From: Rotaria socialis
Lineage: Eukaryota; Rotifera; Eurotatoria; Philodinida; Philodinidae
DNA length: 64,000 nucleotides
Direction: 5' to 3'
Assembly: GCA_905331475.1 (NCBI GenBank)
Contig: CAJNYU010001434.1
Coordinates: forward strand, 140,789 to 204,788
The notes under the pieces are model-generated. The model searched no databases, was not told the origin of the DNA, and saw only the letters and a program-made list of their open reading frames with translations. This document shows, in pieces, positions 48,696 through 62,174 of the stretch (position 1 is its first letter; each line of letters starts with the position of its first letter). The position numbers and the translations under genes were made by a program.

Positions 48696-49231
48696 ACTGA
48701 TTAAGGATAGCGGTTTTTTCCTAAATATGCTGAATTTTCGAGAATATATGAATATATACAAGAAAAAAAATCTAAACAAACGAGTGTATTCATTGTTTGA
48801 TTCGAGTCGGTTATGTTACACATGGAACTCAGACATTTTTTATTTTTACGAACGACTATTACAACAATCAAGTAGTATACAAAGATGAGACACTTGTTTT
48901 AGCTTTTTGTGTTAAAAAAAATAAAATTCAAACACAAAATACTAGACTTCTATTTTTAGTAACATTTGCATCGGCAGTCGGCGTAGAAGACACCGATACA
49001 CAGAATTGTTATATTCGTGTCGCAATTGTTTTAATGATAGAGGTCGCATAAATATAATCAACTAATAAATCGCTAAGTTTTTCAAATGATCCAACGGACA
49101 CACGTCTAGTTACTTTGTTCGTTTTGTTTTTCTGGCTTTAAAAGAAATATCTGAATCATTGTTATTGCCTGTTTATTGAAAAGTTAATTGTTTGCCTAGT
49201 CTTTTTCTGATCGATCATTAAAGCACTTGAA
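48696..49231. other. Intergenic stretch
   Basis: 3' flank of the GT31 gene and leader of the coiled-coil gene. The short frames here have no recognisable content. Confidence 0.4.
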
Positions 49232-52200
49232 ATGGCATCAGTTGCTGCTGCTGCTGCTATCCGTCGTATTCCACCACCACGTATTTATGGTTTGTGATAA
49301 TCTTTTAGAAATAATCGTCTAATTTTCGTCTTTAAGTGTCTACTATAGCTGCTTCTATCAATCGACGTCGATCGACAACGGAAACCAAACAACCGACAGT
49401 CTATGAAAATGATCAAGATCATGAAAAGTCAATGAGAAGAAAATTTTTGTAGATTTATTAGAGCAATGACTTGTATTTCATTTAGATGTTTCATTCAAGA
49501 AAATGAACTACGTGAACTTAATCGGCGTCACTTAATACGAATCGAATTACTTGAAAATGATTATCGACAATTAGATGACGATATGGCACAATTACAACAT
49601 GAACATAATGCTCTATTAAAACAAAAACGAATGTAAAACGAATATATTTTTCAAAATTAAATCTTATTTTTTTTCTTTTGTTTTCTACAGGCTAGAAGAA
49701 GAACTTGAGCGTTCATCTTATCATGCTACTTCCAATGTTGATCTCCATGTTTACACGCAAAGACTTGAAAATGAATGTCGCGATTTACGAAGTCAAATAA
49801 CTCTGCGTGAAAAAGAAAAGTTTGAATTAAATGAAATGATTGCCGACTTAGAAGTTCAAGTAAGTGTATTTAATCTACTCCATTGAAAGAAGACAAATCC
49901 TTATTATCTTTGAAATTAATACAGAGCAAATTTGTTTTTCTCAAAAGCCTATCTATCTATCTGTGTTGATTATGTATTTATTTAGATGAAACAAGCGCGT
50001 GAACGACAAGAAGAATGGCGAGATGCATACAATGAACTCGAAAATACATTAGCAATAGAAACAGTATATAGAGGAAATAGTTTAATAAAACATTTCATAC
50101 TATTTTGTTTCTTAGGAAACACGTCAATGTCTGGAAGTGAAATTAAAAGAAGCTAATATTCATCAAAAAGAGGTTAATTTATATTCGATGAAGAACTGTT
50201 GTCGAAATTTATTTTTAGAATGAAAATCAAATTCATCGTTTAAAAGCGGACTTCGATGAACTTATTTTAACAAAACAAGAAGTTCTCAAAGCAAATTATA
50301 TCTTAGTTCAAAATGCGGAATCACTTCGTGAACAACTTCGAACGTTTGTAGAAAAGAAAATTCATAAAAACCCATTTAATATTGATTACTATTCTTAGGG
50401 TTCGTACTCAGGCAGCGGAGGTTCGAATTGTTTCTGCTTCATTAAGCACATCGTTCGATAATCTAGATGAATCTCTACCATGTTTAATCTACGATAACGA
50501 TAATGATGATACTCCTGATTGCGAAAATATGAATAATCAGTCGGGAAATGGTCAATCATCATTATTCAGTGAAATAAATTCGCTAGTACGTTTACCATGC
50601 AAATCGATTGTACTCGTAGAAAAAATTCATTACTAAATTAAGGAAACAATGTCGAATGAAACTATCACAAAATGTCTTGATGGTACGCAACAAGATATTG
50701 AACTTGATTTACTCTTAGCTAAAACAACAGCAGTGTCATCGTCATTAACTTTAATTAATCAATTGGTAAATAATTTCTATTTTAAACATGCCATATATTG
50801 TTGAATAGTATTTATTTGTCTAGATCAATGAAGTAAAATGTCTTCATAGAGTTTTGCTCGAGCAAGAAAATTATGATTGCGTTGTTAATCAAGAACATGA
50901 CCGTTTAGAAAACATGAAAATATTACTAAAACGTGTTCTAGATAATACTCAAGTTTTTGATACTCGGTAACATTGAATAATGAAGAAAAAGAAACTAGCA
51001 CTAACTTATTTTCTTTAATAGATTTCGTAAATTACAATTGTTGCTAATTGCTAGTCGAGGTAGGAAATTTATAGAAAAGGTATCGCCAATATTTGTTTGT
51101 AAAAATCAACTTAAAAAAACCGAGAATTTTCTTATTTTGAAATTCCGATTGTCCTACATTACTGCTACTTGATTCATCTATACGAATAATTCTATCAGTT
51201 CTGAATCTTTGAAACCTCGTAGTTTATCTTGTATTAATTAATAGAACAACAACAATGCCACCAAGCTGAACTAGATGATTTCTTTCGTCTTGTTGATAAA
51301 CGTCTACTATCTGAAAGTGAAGAATCATCAAATCAACAACATCGTCTCGTATCTATTCTCGAAGCATATGAACATGAACTTAATCGTTTACGTCAAACTA
51401 CTCGTACTAATGATGACACTGTATTTATTTGCATTTTGTTTTTAAATAATTTTATAATCAATTTTATTTCTAATAATAGATTCGCTCATATGAGAGACGA
51501 CTTGCCGAACAACAAAGTATGGCAAGTAACTGGCGAATGAAAAATACATTTTTAGAAAAAAATCAGCGAAAACTAATTGATAAAATCAAGTAGGAAATAT
51601 GCAATTGAATATATAAACGATTCGCTCTCTTGTTTCTACAGAGAACTAAACAGTGAACGTCGGCAACTAATAGGTAAATAAAGTTTGTTTATAAATATTT
51701 CGAATCCATTTAAAAAAATTAGGATTTCAATGATGATTATTTATTAAAAGTTTCAGACTTCATATTAATATTTATTGTTGTATTTTTCTCTTGTAATGAA
51801 GTTCAATCTACTCTGAAATTTTTACAAGAAACTTCTTTATTATAAAACAAAAATAATTATTATAGAATCATCAGCACAAAAACGAACTCGTCGACGAGCA
51901 CAACCGACAAATCAAATAGAACAAAAGCAAGAAAAGGTAGATAAAACTGACAAACTATGCTATTGTTCAATGTCTAATAATTCAAAGTTATTTAGCCGCC
52001 AGTAATTTTGCCACCACCATCAAAACCTGAAATTCGTACTTATCATCGTAAGTAAAATCAATTTATCTTTAAAATCTATTAACTCTATTATTCCATAGTA
52101 ACACGTTCTCGTTCACTTCCATCGTTAAAATCTTCTAATAATGGTCGTCAATCACGCAATGATTCCGGTGTTGTATTGAATGATGAAATATTCAATCATC

Positions 52201-52436
52201 AATCTCAATCAATAATTCATAATCGTCGTCGTATAAAAACAAACACAATAAATCAACTTGTTATGCATACATCAAATCATGTATGTATCCAGAAAAATAT
52301 CAATAGTAGTACTATTTCAAATAGTAAATATTTAACTCATACTTCATGTCGATTCCATTGGCTGTTTCATATATTTTTTCTATTTATCATTTCTCTTCTA
52401 TTTTCATTTATAAAACTTTTTCCTCTTGATAAATAA
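49232..52436 (+). CDS. Tail-anchored coiled-coil protein, 17 exons
   Basis: Exons: 49232-49289, 49349-49448, 49486-49632, 49691-49859, 49986-50063, 50116-50172, 50219-50343, 50399-50585, 50643-50765, 50824-50966, 51022-51059, 51245-51420, 51480-51589, 51642-51673, 51866-51936, 51996-52047 and 52099-52436. Every junction keeps phase; total 667 aa. The N-terminus is Ala-rich (MASVAAAAAIRRIPPPRIYG). Residues about 55-515 are mostly heptad-type coiled coil, with an acidic loop and a SLFSEINSL motif in the middle (about 300-307). A Pro/Ser linker leads to a single hydrophobic segment at the very C-terminus (about 645-662) with five polar or mixed residues after it. This is the layout of a tail-anchored tether or motor adaptor. 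The coiled-coil part loosely recalls Bicaudal-D-related or TRAK adaptors, but identity is not established. One intron (49449-49485) is only 37 nt. Confidence 0.8.
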
Positions 52437-52791
52437 TCTATTCATCGTCTTCTTGATGTACTAGATTCTTTTTCTATACATATATTTCTGTGTGTGTGTT
52501 TCATTTCATATAATATATACATAGTACTTCTTATTAGGTCAATATTAATAAAAAAAAATACTTGTCTATGTAATCATAAACGATTATATTTGGTCTTTTT
52601 TTTTCTTTCTTTAGGATATATCTAAATCGAAGATGAGATGTTTAATTGAGCGTATGTCATTTTTGAGAAGGTCATATTCATCAATGAATATCTATATAGA
52701 TATACATACATACACTCATTCATTTCGAAGACTGAATGAAAAGAGAAACACTGACGCACAACAAGAAAAAGAAGAAGAGAAATGACAATTA
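52437..52791. other. Convergent 3' flank
   Basis: AATAAA for the coiled-coil gene is at about 52546; the protocadherin 3' end faces it. No gene of its own. Confidence 0.5.
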
Positions 52792-55700
52792 TCAGAGTTC
52801 AATTATTTCCTGTTCAGCAAGACAAGCATTCATCATTGTTGATGATTCATTGCCTGAAGCAATTGTTACAGGCATTTGGCAAAATGTTTTCAAGGTCCGT
52901 GGGATAGTGTTCGAACATGATAATGATGAAGATAATGAATCCGAATGGCATGGAAGTGGAGAAGAAAAATAAGTTACAGTTATTGTTTGACCATCAGGAG
53001 AGAGACTAACGTTCGATGGACTTGATGGCGAAGCACAATGTTGGTGCTGTTGTTGTTGTTGTTGTTGTTCAATACTTGATATTGTTTCATAGCCACTGTC
53101 TCGAACACGATTGTAGGATGAAGAAGAAGAAGAGGAGGAAGAGCAATGCTCTAAAGAAAACAATCGTTAATTTATAATTAAGCATTCAAAAACAAAACAA
53201 AGAGCACTTACGTTCATTCGAATGAATATATCCAATAATATCATATGGATTATTCGTTGATTTTAATGCAAATGTTCTAAATTCATTTGGATTTTTTACT
53301 GTTGAAGACGAAAATTGATTAAATTGACTTAGAAGATGCTAGAAGAAAAAAACAATATTTTTTCACTGTGCACATTTATTAAGATTTATATCAAGTGCAG
53401 TGTATTCAACTGTCATTTTATGTTTCTTGTTAATTACATTTTCAATGTATCTATGATCTGTCATGTTATGTTTGCTAATTAGACAGGATTAAAAGAAATA
53501 GAATACTATTCAAAAATTTCTCGCACTTTGCGTCATCATGCACGTACTCATATATCCTACATCGTATCGAAAACGGCTTAGCAGTAGATTCATGTCACAT
53601 ATGAATATATATATCTTTTTCAAGGCAATATGGCACCAATAAAATCATTTGTTTCCATTGAATAATGAACGTGCATTCAGTAGATTTGTCGCGATTACAT
53701 GAAAATCTAATTGTTCAAGTTGCCAAAAGAGAGAGATGCTTGTCGCTTAGTGACATTAAATAGATAATCAAATTTGTGTAGTACATTCTTTCCACTCAAA
53801 TACTCGTTCACACTTGACAGACGACAAGAGAGCAATTCTTCTGCTAAGTCTTTATCCCTTTCTCATCATCTTCGCTTCGTTATCGTTTTGCATTTCTTAT
53901 CCGCCAATGAAGACATTATTTGAATGTATTTTTAATTATAAAATGACAACGAACAATATTGTCGCCGTTGTTGTTATTCTCTATCGTCAACTATAATAGT
54001 GATACTGGCACGAGTGATCGCGCCGTTGAACAATGAATAAAGAATGTCACAGCAAGGGGTAACATATGGAGACAGAATTAACGTCAATTCGTACATTTTT
54101 TCTGACACCATCTGTTCTTATTAAATTGACAAGCATTTCTTTTTTTCCTTTATGATCTTTTTTGTCCCTCTATTTACCTGCTTTTGTTCATCGGCATGTA
54201 CATCATTATCAATTGAATGATTGATATTTTCATCTTGGTCCATTTTCATATTTCCATCAATCAACGATGATGTTAATGAATGTTCACCTGGCCCATTTTC
54301 TAATAATGGTAATTGTGTTTCTGTTGGACCTTGAAGACAATAGAGTGTTCCACCCGTTGCATTACCATTCCTATTACTTCTTAATTTCCTTTGTTGACGC
54401 ATTCGTTGATGACGTAACGATAATGATGATGTTGACGATAATGATGATGATGATGATGATGGAGGAAGAAACACTAATTTCATGCCAACTAATGCAATAA
54501 CAATTGCAATAGAAAGCAAAACAAATAGAAGTATAACATTGAGTAATGTTAAATCAAAATATGAATGTGAACGCTTTGATGTTAAACGTAGAGCTTCTAA
54601 ATATTCTCGTGCTGTATCCAATGTTACAGTTTGATTGGTTTCATTTGTACCAATAGCTAATGCTAATTGTATAGTTTGAATACACGGTTGATCATCAATA
54701 CTAACTAAATCATGAAGACGAAATTGTAATATATAAAATTCATGTTCAGGTAATATAAATGCAGATAATAAAAATCGATTGCGTTCTTTTGATTCAATCC
54801 GAAATATATCATTGAAATTAAGTAATTCAATTAAACATGTATCATTATCACCATCATAAATATCCAAATAGAATTCATTCAAATTTTGACTTGCATTATA
54901 TAACCAAAGGTCTTTATTAAAAAATAATGCTGTTGAATTATTGATTAATTCAGGACAAAAATCATTTCGATTAAGAATATTTATTGTTACAGGTACAGTT
55001 GTATTAAGACCACCATTGTCAATTGCCATAATAGAAAATTTATATTTCGAGCGATGTTCATAATCAATACCTAAAAATTTGATTATTATTTATTTAATAG
55101 AAACAAGAAAAAAAAACGAGTGAAATGAATTTACCAACAGATGTTCGCTTAAGATATAATGTACCATTTACTGTCAATCCAAATGGCCATTGATCTAATA
55201 TTGTTGACTCATTACTAATTAACATATATTGCAATTCACCATAGTATTCATCAGCATCAGTAGCATAAACATGCCCGATGGGTGCAAGACTAGGCCATGT
55301 TTCAGCTATTTCAAATTGATATTCAGGCAAATCAAATATAGGAAAATTATCATTTATATCGATTAAATAAATTGTACAATGAACGATGGATGATAATGAT
55401 TGTGGTTGACCATGATCCATTGCAATAACATCAAATTCATAAATAGAAGTTTCTTCACGATCAAATCTCGCGATTAAATATAAATCACCTGTAGTTGAAT
55501 TTAATAAAAATATAGTTTGATTTGTTTCGTTTGCAAATAGATATTCAATTTGACTGTTAAGTGTATTTTCTTCGTCATTGTCAACAGCATGAAAATGTAA
55601 AAGTTTTGTATTAATAGGAATTGTTTCGGATATATTGATTGAATAAAATTCTTTATCGAATTTCGGTGCGTTATCATTTTCATCGAGAATAATTAAAGTA

Positions 55701-57382
55701 AAATTTAATGTTGTTAAAAGTGGCGGAATACCATGATCATGTGCTTCGAGATTAATTTCATAACGTGATTGTTCTTCCCGATCATAGATACGTTGAGTAA
55801 ACATAAGAAATGCTTCATTATTCAATAATTCTTTGATAGCTATAGTGCCATTACTCTCAAGCGACCAACTCACTCGGCCATTGTCACCCTGATCTAAATC
55901 ACTGATTGAGATGTGACCCTATTGAAAAAATAGATAGTAGTACAAAAAAGCTAAGTATAATTAAGGTTTTCTTTTTTTTTAAGATTATCTATTAGAGTGG
56001 GACAATAGATAGAAAACGAGACAAACTCATCTACGGGTGGAGATAAAACATGAGCACACGCAGCTACATTGATATCTCAGGGGAATTCTGTCGTGGAGTG
56101 ACAGATTAAGTTCAAACCAAGGTTGAAAGTAAGGAGGAGAAGAAGAAAAAAGCCAAAACTCTATTTCGTCACGTAGATAACCGCATATCAAAAAAGAAAT
56201 GGCAAAGCTACTTACTAGAAAAGTTCCATTCGGAGTATTTTCACGAATTCGAATAATACTTCTATTCAATAGATTTTCTACACCTGATGTTGGATCATCA
56301 TTAAATGTCGTTGTTATTAATGGATGATTATCATTTTCATCTTTTAAATCAATATCAATAGTAGCAAATGCCGCTATTGAACCTTGTTGTGGTCCATTGT
56401 CTTGTGCTTTCACTTTCATGCGGAAAGCTTTTTCTTTTTCATAATCGAGTTTTTTCGCAAGACGTATTTCTCCTGTCTCTTTTGATAACGTAAATGTTCC
56501 GTTGGATGGCGGATCTAGTGAAACAATTGTATAATAAACAAGACCATTAAGACCTGTATCGCCATCATGTGCATGCACACGTGCAACAAGTGAACCAATC
56601 GAGGTTGCTTCACTTAGTAGAACACGTATATAGGATTGATCAAATACTGGTGACATATCATTGACGTCAAGAATATTTATAAGAATATTTAATTTACTCA
56701 TAAGCGCCTGTGGTTGTCCACCATCATAAGCTTGCATAATATATTTTAATGAATCACATGATTCTCTATCGAGTATTTTCATCAGACGTAATGCAAGTAA
56801 ATCATTTTTCTGTGAATATTCTATTTGAAATGCTTGCGGTATTTTATTGATAGAACTTTTGTTTGTTGAATTTTCTTCAATAAGTTTATAACCTTGAATT
56901 GAATTTATTCCATAATCACGATCAATGGCAACATCAAGCGGAATTAAATATCCGATAGGTACATTTTCTAAAACATCGATTGTTATTGAAGATTTTGGAA
57001 ATTCTGGTGCATGATCATTACGATCATCGATAACAACAGATAAATCATTGAAATATATTTGTCCCATATGTACACAAATCACTTCAAGTGTTATCTCACA
57101 TTTTGAGCATGAACACATACGACGAAGACAAAAATCATCACGATCAATTAACTTTTTTGTTATAACACGTCCCGTATATGGATCAATAAGAAAAAAATCA
57201 TTGGAATTCTTTTGACTATCAACAAATCGATATGTACCAGTACTGTTTTCTGTTTTACAACCATCTGTTATAAATGTATAAATTGATGTGCCAATTGGGA
57301 GATCTTCAATAATATGTATAGATTGTTTGGGTGCGGATGAAACCAGAAATAAAAAATTGATAAAAACTAAAAGTTGCAACAT
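52792..57382 (-). CDS. Protocadherin-like cell adhesion protein
   Basis: Five exons read leftward (57382-56216, 55918-55135, 55070-54178, 53338-53212, 53150-52792) and join in frame for 1,109 aa. A signal peptide (1-16) precedes about six to seven cadherin repeats, marked by the calcium-binding linkers DRNDHAPEF, DVNDMSPVF, DENDNHPLI, DENDNAPKF, DINDNFPIF and the degenerate NRNDFCPEL. A membrane helix lies in exon 3 (LLNVILLFVLLSIAIVIALV). The cytosolic tail has poly-Ser, an NPYDIIGYIHSN motif, RDSGYETISS, a run of Gln and many Ser. The architecture fits delta-type protocadherins, which mediate calcium-dependent adhesion and signalling. If intron 3 is retained, the protein would end about 19 residues after exon 3 with a shorter tail, so alternative tails are possible. 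Confidence 0.92.
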
Positions 57383-57561
57383 TGTCTATTGTGTTTAATT
57401 GTCTTGCTTGGTTAATTTAAATGAGTAAATATTGTCGTCATCATCAACTGTACCAATGTATGTGTGTATATTTGTATGTGAACAGGAACAATCTGTGGTG
57501 GAAGAAGAGAAAGGATTTCCTCATTAATATACGACATATTGAACACACACACGCATAGACA

Positions 57562-57640
57562 GAAGAAAGAGAGAGAGAATGAGAGAGAGAGAGAGAGAGA
57601 GAGAGAGCAATGAGAATGAGAGAATGAGAGAAGAGAATTA
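57562..57640. repeat. (GA)n microsatellite
   Basis: GA repeats with GAAT interruptions lie upstream of the protocadherin start. Confidence 0.9.
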
Positions 57641-58854
57641 ACACTTAGACTTATTGTGGTACCATCGTAGAGGAGAAGCAGAAAACGAGAGGGAAAAATC
57701 TTATTCTCTTGCAATTTTTTCTTTTTCCGGAAAAGAAAAGAGGAAAGTAGGGACACGCATAAACTATAAATGACTGACCGGTGTCTTGAAAAAATGAGCC
57801 TTTCCGCTCACCAGACCCAATGGACAACTTATTACCTCTCTATTTCTTTCTTTCTTTTTTATTGCTTGCCACTGTTATTAGTTTCAAGTTACCTTTTTCA
57901 TCTCTGGTCTTCTCCTTGTTTGGTGGCTTTTTTTCTGTCTCTTCTCTTTTTTTGTTCTCACTCGTTTTCTTCACATTGAAGCGGTGACCGAATATGAACA
58001 AAAAAAAAACGAGAGACAAAGAGAGCATTTATATGAGCCGACACTAAACATTCTGTCAAGGCCATAGCCAATTTTGTTAGACGGACTATGTCGGTGGGTG
58101 GGTGTGCTCATACATTTCTAGACGTTAAATGACAAAACAAAGACAATGATTGACATGCCATGATCATCAGTTCAATGAATATGAACAAAAATCACACCTT
58201 TAGAAACTTAAAAATGACAGTCTCTATGAGTGTTCGAGTGTTTGATGTTGACTTTTACTCCTTTTCCTCTTTTTTTTTGCTCTCGTATATGACTAACTTA
58301 TGATCATCAATTGAAGAGTTTAAAGAGTGAGCATACAACAGATGGATTTTATGCTTGAGATGAACGATTATCATCATTATTCATAGAATTACCCAATGCA
58401 TCAAACCGCACCAATTGGCACTTGAAAAAGAGACATACACCAAAAAGTATCGACCGCTCTATGACGGCTCCTCTCAAGACGATTACGTAAAATGAGAGAC
58501 AAAGAATGAAAGGGGAAAAGAAATCTTCAACAATGATAATGGCTAGCTCGCTCGCATATGGCCGTGTGTGATGCAAGAAATAAAGCATTCAAATACACTT
58601 TCATATATGTAATACAGGTGAATGCTCACAACTTTATCGAATGGAATGCTGATGCGTTTATTTGTAATTTAAGAAAAAATGTTACATGTGTATATACATG
58701 AATTTAGATGGAAAGAAATAGTGATCATCATGTTTTTTGTTGGTCAGTAGAGAATTGAATAATGCTTGTGAAAACATACACAGCAGTAACAGTGATGATA
58801 GCAACATAATCATTATTGTGGTCGTTTTCTCAATTGTGTCTGTCGCTTTCCTTC

Positions 58855-58897
<43 letters not shown>
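58855..58897. repeat. (AT)n microsatellite
   Basis: About 20 uninterrupted AT units. Confidence 0.95.
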
Positions 58898-58899
<2 letters not shown>

Positions 58900-60236
58900 A
58901 ATAGTTCATTCATTTCTCGACAGTATAACGAGCTTCGTCGGGCGGATACATGACGTTAATGATGTGTTTTCACAGATTCGCTTGCCTTCGCCAATATTAC
59001 CATCGTTTATCTCATATTATAGATTTATAGTTTGCGCAGTTCTAATTACGACATATCTTACTCTCGGGTGGTGCAACAGATGTTTTGAACACATACCAGC
59101 AATGAAGGACAGCCAAAGAAAAGTTTTTTTCTCTCGCTTTATGTATGTACAAGTGTTTGTCTAGAGATCGGACGACTATGGATCACTTGTTTTGTGTACA
59201 ATAAAGAATTCAACAACCTTTTCAAGAGAATTTTTTTATACTCTCACTTGTCATATATATATTCATAATAAGAATATGCATTACACTTGCTTATTTATAT
59301 GTATATTTATATACAAACGGATTTATTCTTTCTCTCTGACAGCTCAACACTCGACAGGCCAGTATAAATGAACGTCAACGATACCGGATCGTTTGCCTGA
59401 CTGAATCTTATGCAACCATCATTTGCTTATATATTGTCTGTCGGGCACATTCTATCTATATGTGTATACATATATATATATACATATATATGACAAGGTG
59501 AAGAAACAATTTGTTTCACACTGAATCTTTGCCGATGCCAGTCACACCGACGAGAATGCCTCATTAAAGCACATGTGTATATATGCATATATGACTAAGA
59601 ATTGAATAGGTGACAAAAAGCTCTTTACTACAATTCTCTTCGTTTAAGATGAATGCGTTCTCGAATGGTATAGACATTGAACTTTCCTTTATATTTTATT
59701 CTATTTTTTCCCTACTCTTTTATACTGTCCACGACGAGATTAGTTCGAACGACTAATTGCTTATATGGACATTACCGTATATGAAGGCGCACGCATGCGC
59801 GCATTTCCGGTCACCGTTTTCTTTTTTTTTGAAGGGAATGGAGACACCGGGTAGTCGCCGGCGGCAAAAGAAGGGAAATGGAAACGCTCATTGTGTGAAA
59901 TATTAAGAAAAAATTAGACATCAAAATTGAGCGTCACTGTCTGTCTCGCTGTTTGAAATAGACAGTCGTAGACAATACAGTAGACAAACTATACCTCTCT
60001 ATAGGGAATGATGAACCATTAAAACGTTAAAAGGAAATGAGATTCTATCTAAGATAACTAGTTTTCAACAAAGGTATCATTAACAAAAGATGTAATTATG
60101 AAATATTGGTTCTTTCTTTCTTTCTTTTTTTCTTTCTTGATAAGGCAGAACTAATTATCCGGAATTCACATTTTTTTTTAAATTAAAACTGTGCGGAATC
60201 TCTTTAATTCAGACTTATTCTATAATTATAATCACT

Positions 60237-60305
60237 AGGCATTATTCATTGGGTAAAACGTGCTAATCAGAAAAGACAAGTTAGATTGCGTCAAACTACA
60301 TTTCA
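60237..60305 (+). other. Orphan exon-like segment
   Basis: The open frame IIHWVKRANQKRQVRLRQ plus TTFQ is bounded by a CACTAG acceptor and a CAG/GTGAGT donor. The exon-like signals and basic composition look real, but no partner exon could be joined on either side. It may be an exon of an unresolved or decayed gene. Confidence 0.25.
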
Positions 60306-61487
60306 GGTGAGTAGGCTTCAGAATAAATTATGTATTAACTGACCTCATCGACCTGTATGTGACATTGCAGAGGAAGGGGGGGGGGGTCGATCCATTCAGA
60401 TAATAAAGTAGCACGCATATAAATTACAAGTTGATTGTTTCTTTTCTTAAGAGGCCTCTACCGTTTCTACAAATTTTCAGCGTTCAGTGGTACCGGAACT
60501 ACATTTATGTTCACTGAATGGTGGATACTGATTCAGAATATCATATTATTTGTCGTAAATCTTAGAGGATTTGATGAATGATATTACCATGTGGGCACTA
60601 ATTGAAAATGACTGGATACTAGTGATAAATCGAATATACGTGGTTCGGTGATACCACTCGTAGCATTTTGTATTTTGAATAGACTCATCTTATCAGATAA
60701 ACAAAATTGAGAATCACTAGGGGAGAGTTTTTATTTGAATTTATTAGTTGCAAATGTTTTTCCTTAAATAGATATTTTGATTTTGCAGTAAATATTTCTA
60801 TAAAAACGGCGTATAGTTTTAATAATATTCGGAAAAAAAAATCGCAATTAGATCTCTATTTATTATACGAAAGCGTTCATCATAGTTTGATATATAACAC
60901 ATACCTATCTTTGCATTCGATTATCTTAAAAACTTGGTTCATTGTATTGAAAATAAGAATATATTCGATGTCGTATGTTCAAAATGAAAAAAAATTCTTT
61001 TCGTTTTTCCATTTCTGTTGAGACAATACGATCAAATACTCGACTTATCCGCATACTGTTAGCTCTTTTGGTCCCTCTATGTCGTATGAAAAGAATTTCA
61101 TTGGAGCAACAGGATTTTTATTTGCTATTTTGCCATTTTTTGTCGTCTATGGCCCACATGCGCCTTCGAGAAATAACTTTATACAACGATATCTTTTGGG
61201 GCTTCAACACAATAGAAATATTTGATCTCTTACTTTCCGGAGTAGCTAAATTTTCTTCTGTAAGCAGATTACTTCAGCGAATATTTTTTTCTTCCGAGTC
61301 ATATTTTGGGTATTTTTTGAATATCATTATCCAACATGAATCATTTATTTGCGTTGCATAAAAGGCATCGTATATTTTTCTTTTTGCTTCATGCATCAGC
61401 ATTTGCCTATTCTCACAACTACTCGAGGCATGACGGTGACTACAAATTGATATTGCTGCATTAAAGATTGTAAAATAAAATTGACAG

Positions 61488-62055
61488 TGATGTGTTTGGG
61501 ATGCTCAGAAGTACTCTATTGTGGTCCACGTCATAGGCAACATCGTGATCATCTGCATGTCAAATTACTGCAAGTGGCTGATAATTGTAATCAGTTTCTA
61601 GAAGAAATTAAAGTACTAATTCGTAATCCACAAAAACATGCATTGATGAAAAATATTGACGAATGGGAAACGCAGTCAATTGCAAAAATTAGACAAATGA
61701 CAAAAGAAAGTAGAGAAGAATTCAAGAGGGAAAAGCGATTTATGAGTTTCATGATTTTTCTGAGTTTAGCTGATTTAAAATGAGTTTGAGAAAACGAAAA
61801 ATTTGCTAAACTAACTAAAAACTATTCCAAATCATAAATTATTACTGAAAATCATTCAAAGGCACCGAAACTCACGCAAACTCATTCCAATACAGTTAAT
61901 TTATATTGATTGTAAGTTGAGTTTTACTGTGATTTAAATCAGCTTTTTCCCCCTTGGAAGAATTGCTTCCTTATGTCAAAAATTTTATTCCCAGAGTAGA
62001 AACAAAATTGGCAAGTTTAAATGCTGAAGTTCATCAGAATCGAGTGATGCCATAA
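61488..62055 (+). pseudogene. B-box zinc-finger (bdelloid-type) gene fragment interrupted by a MITE
   Basis: From about 61490 the frame encodes a partial B-box: CLGC, then YCGPRHRQHRDHLHVKLL, followed by a helical stretch containing QKHALMKNIDEWETQSIAKI. This matches the layout of the B-box/coiled-coil proteins that are abundant in bdelloid rotifers. At 61722 the frame runs into a 234-bp transposon. If the element and one copy of its target duplication are ignored, the frame continues as ELLPYVKNFIPRVETKLASL and ends at 62055. No ring finger, NHL repeat or further exon was found, so this is a fragment or a very small gene that has been inactivated by the insertion. Confidence 0.7.
61715..61964. 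mobile_element. 234-bp MITE inside the B-box gene, with 8-bp target duplication
   Basis: The element spans 61723-61956. It begins CAAGAGGGAAAAGCGATTTA and ends with the reverse complement of CAAGGGGGAAAAAGCTGATT. GAAGAATT flanks it on both sides (61715-61722 and 61957-61964), a perfect 8-bp duplication as made by hAT-like transposases. The interior is rich in short repeats of ACTCA/TGAGT type. No coding capacity. Confidence 0.92.
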
Positions 62056-62106
62056 TATCCTTACACCCAGTAACGACTTTCTAGCACAAACATGTTAGAG
62101 TATTCG

Positions 62107-62143
62107 CATTAGGTGCATCCACTTTTGGGTATCCACATTTAAA

Positions 62144-62174
<31 letters not shown>

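Larger units (their letters stand above)
57383..61480. other. Gene-poor stretch rich in simple repeats
   Basis: Upstream region of protocadherin followed by simple repeats. A small GC-rich island at about 59780-59880 contains GCGCACGCATGCGCGC, which resembles an NRF1-type promoter palindrome, but no gene start could be tied to it. A frame of 128 aa at 60975-61361 has no recognisable content and may be chance. Confidence 0.4.

Noticed and set aside
57412-58028. Ser/Leu- and Phe-rich frames around the GA microsatellite
   Set aside because: Translations of simple repeats.
60707-61361. 104- and 128-aa frames
   Set aside because: No recognisable domain, no clear splice partners; kept only as a remark in the intergenic entry.
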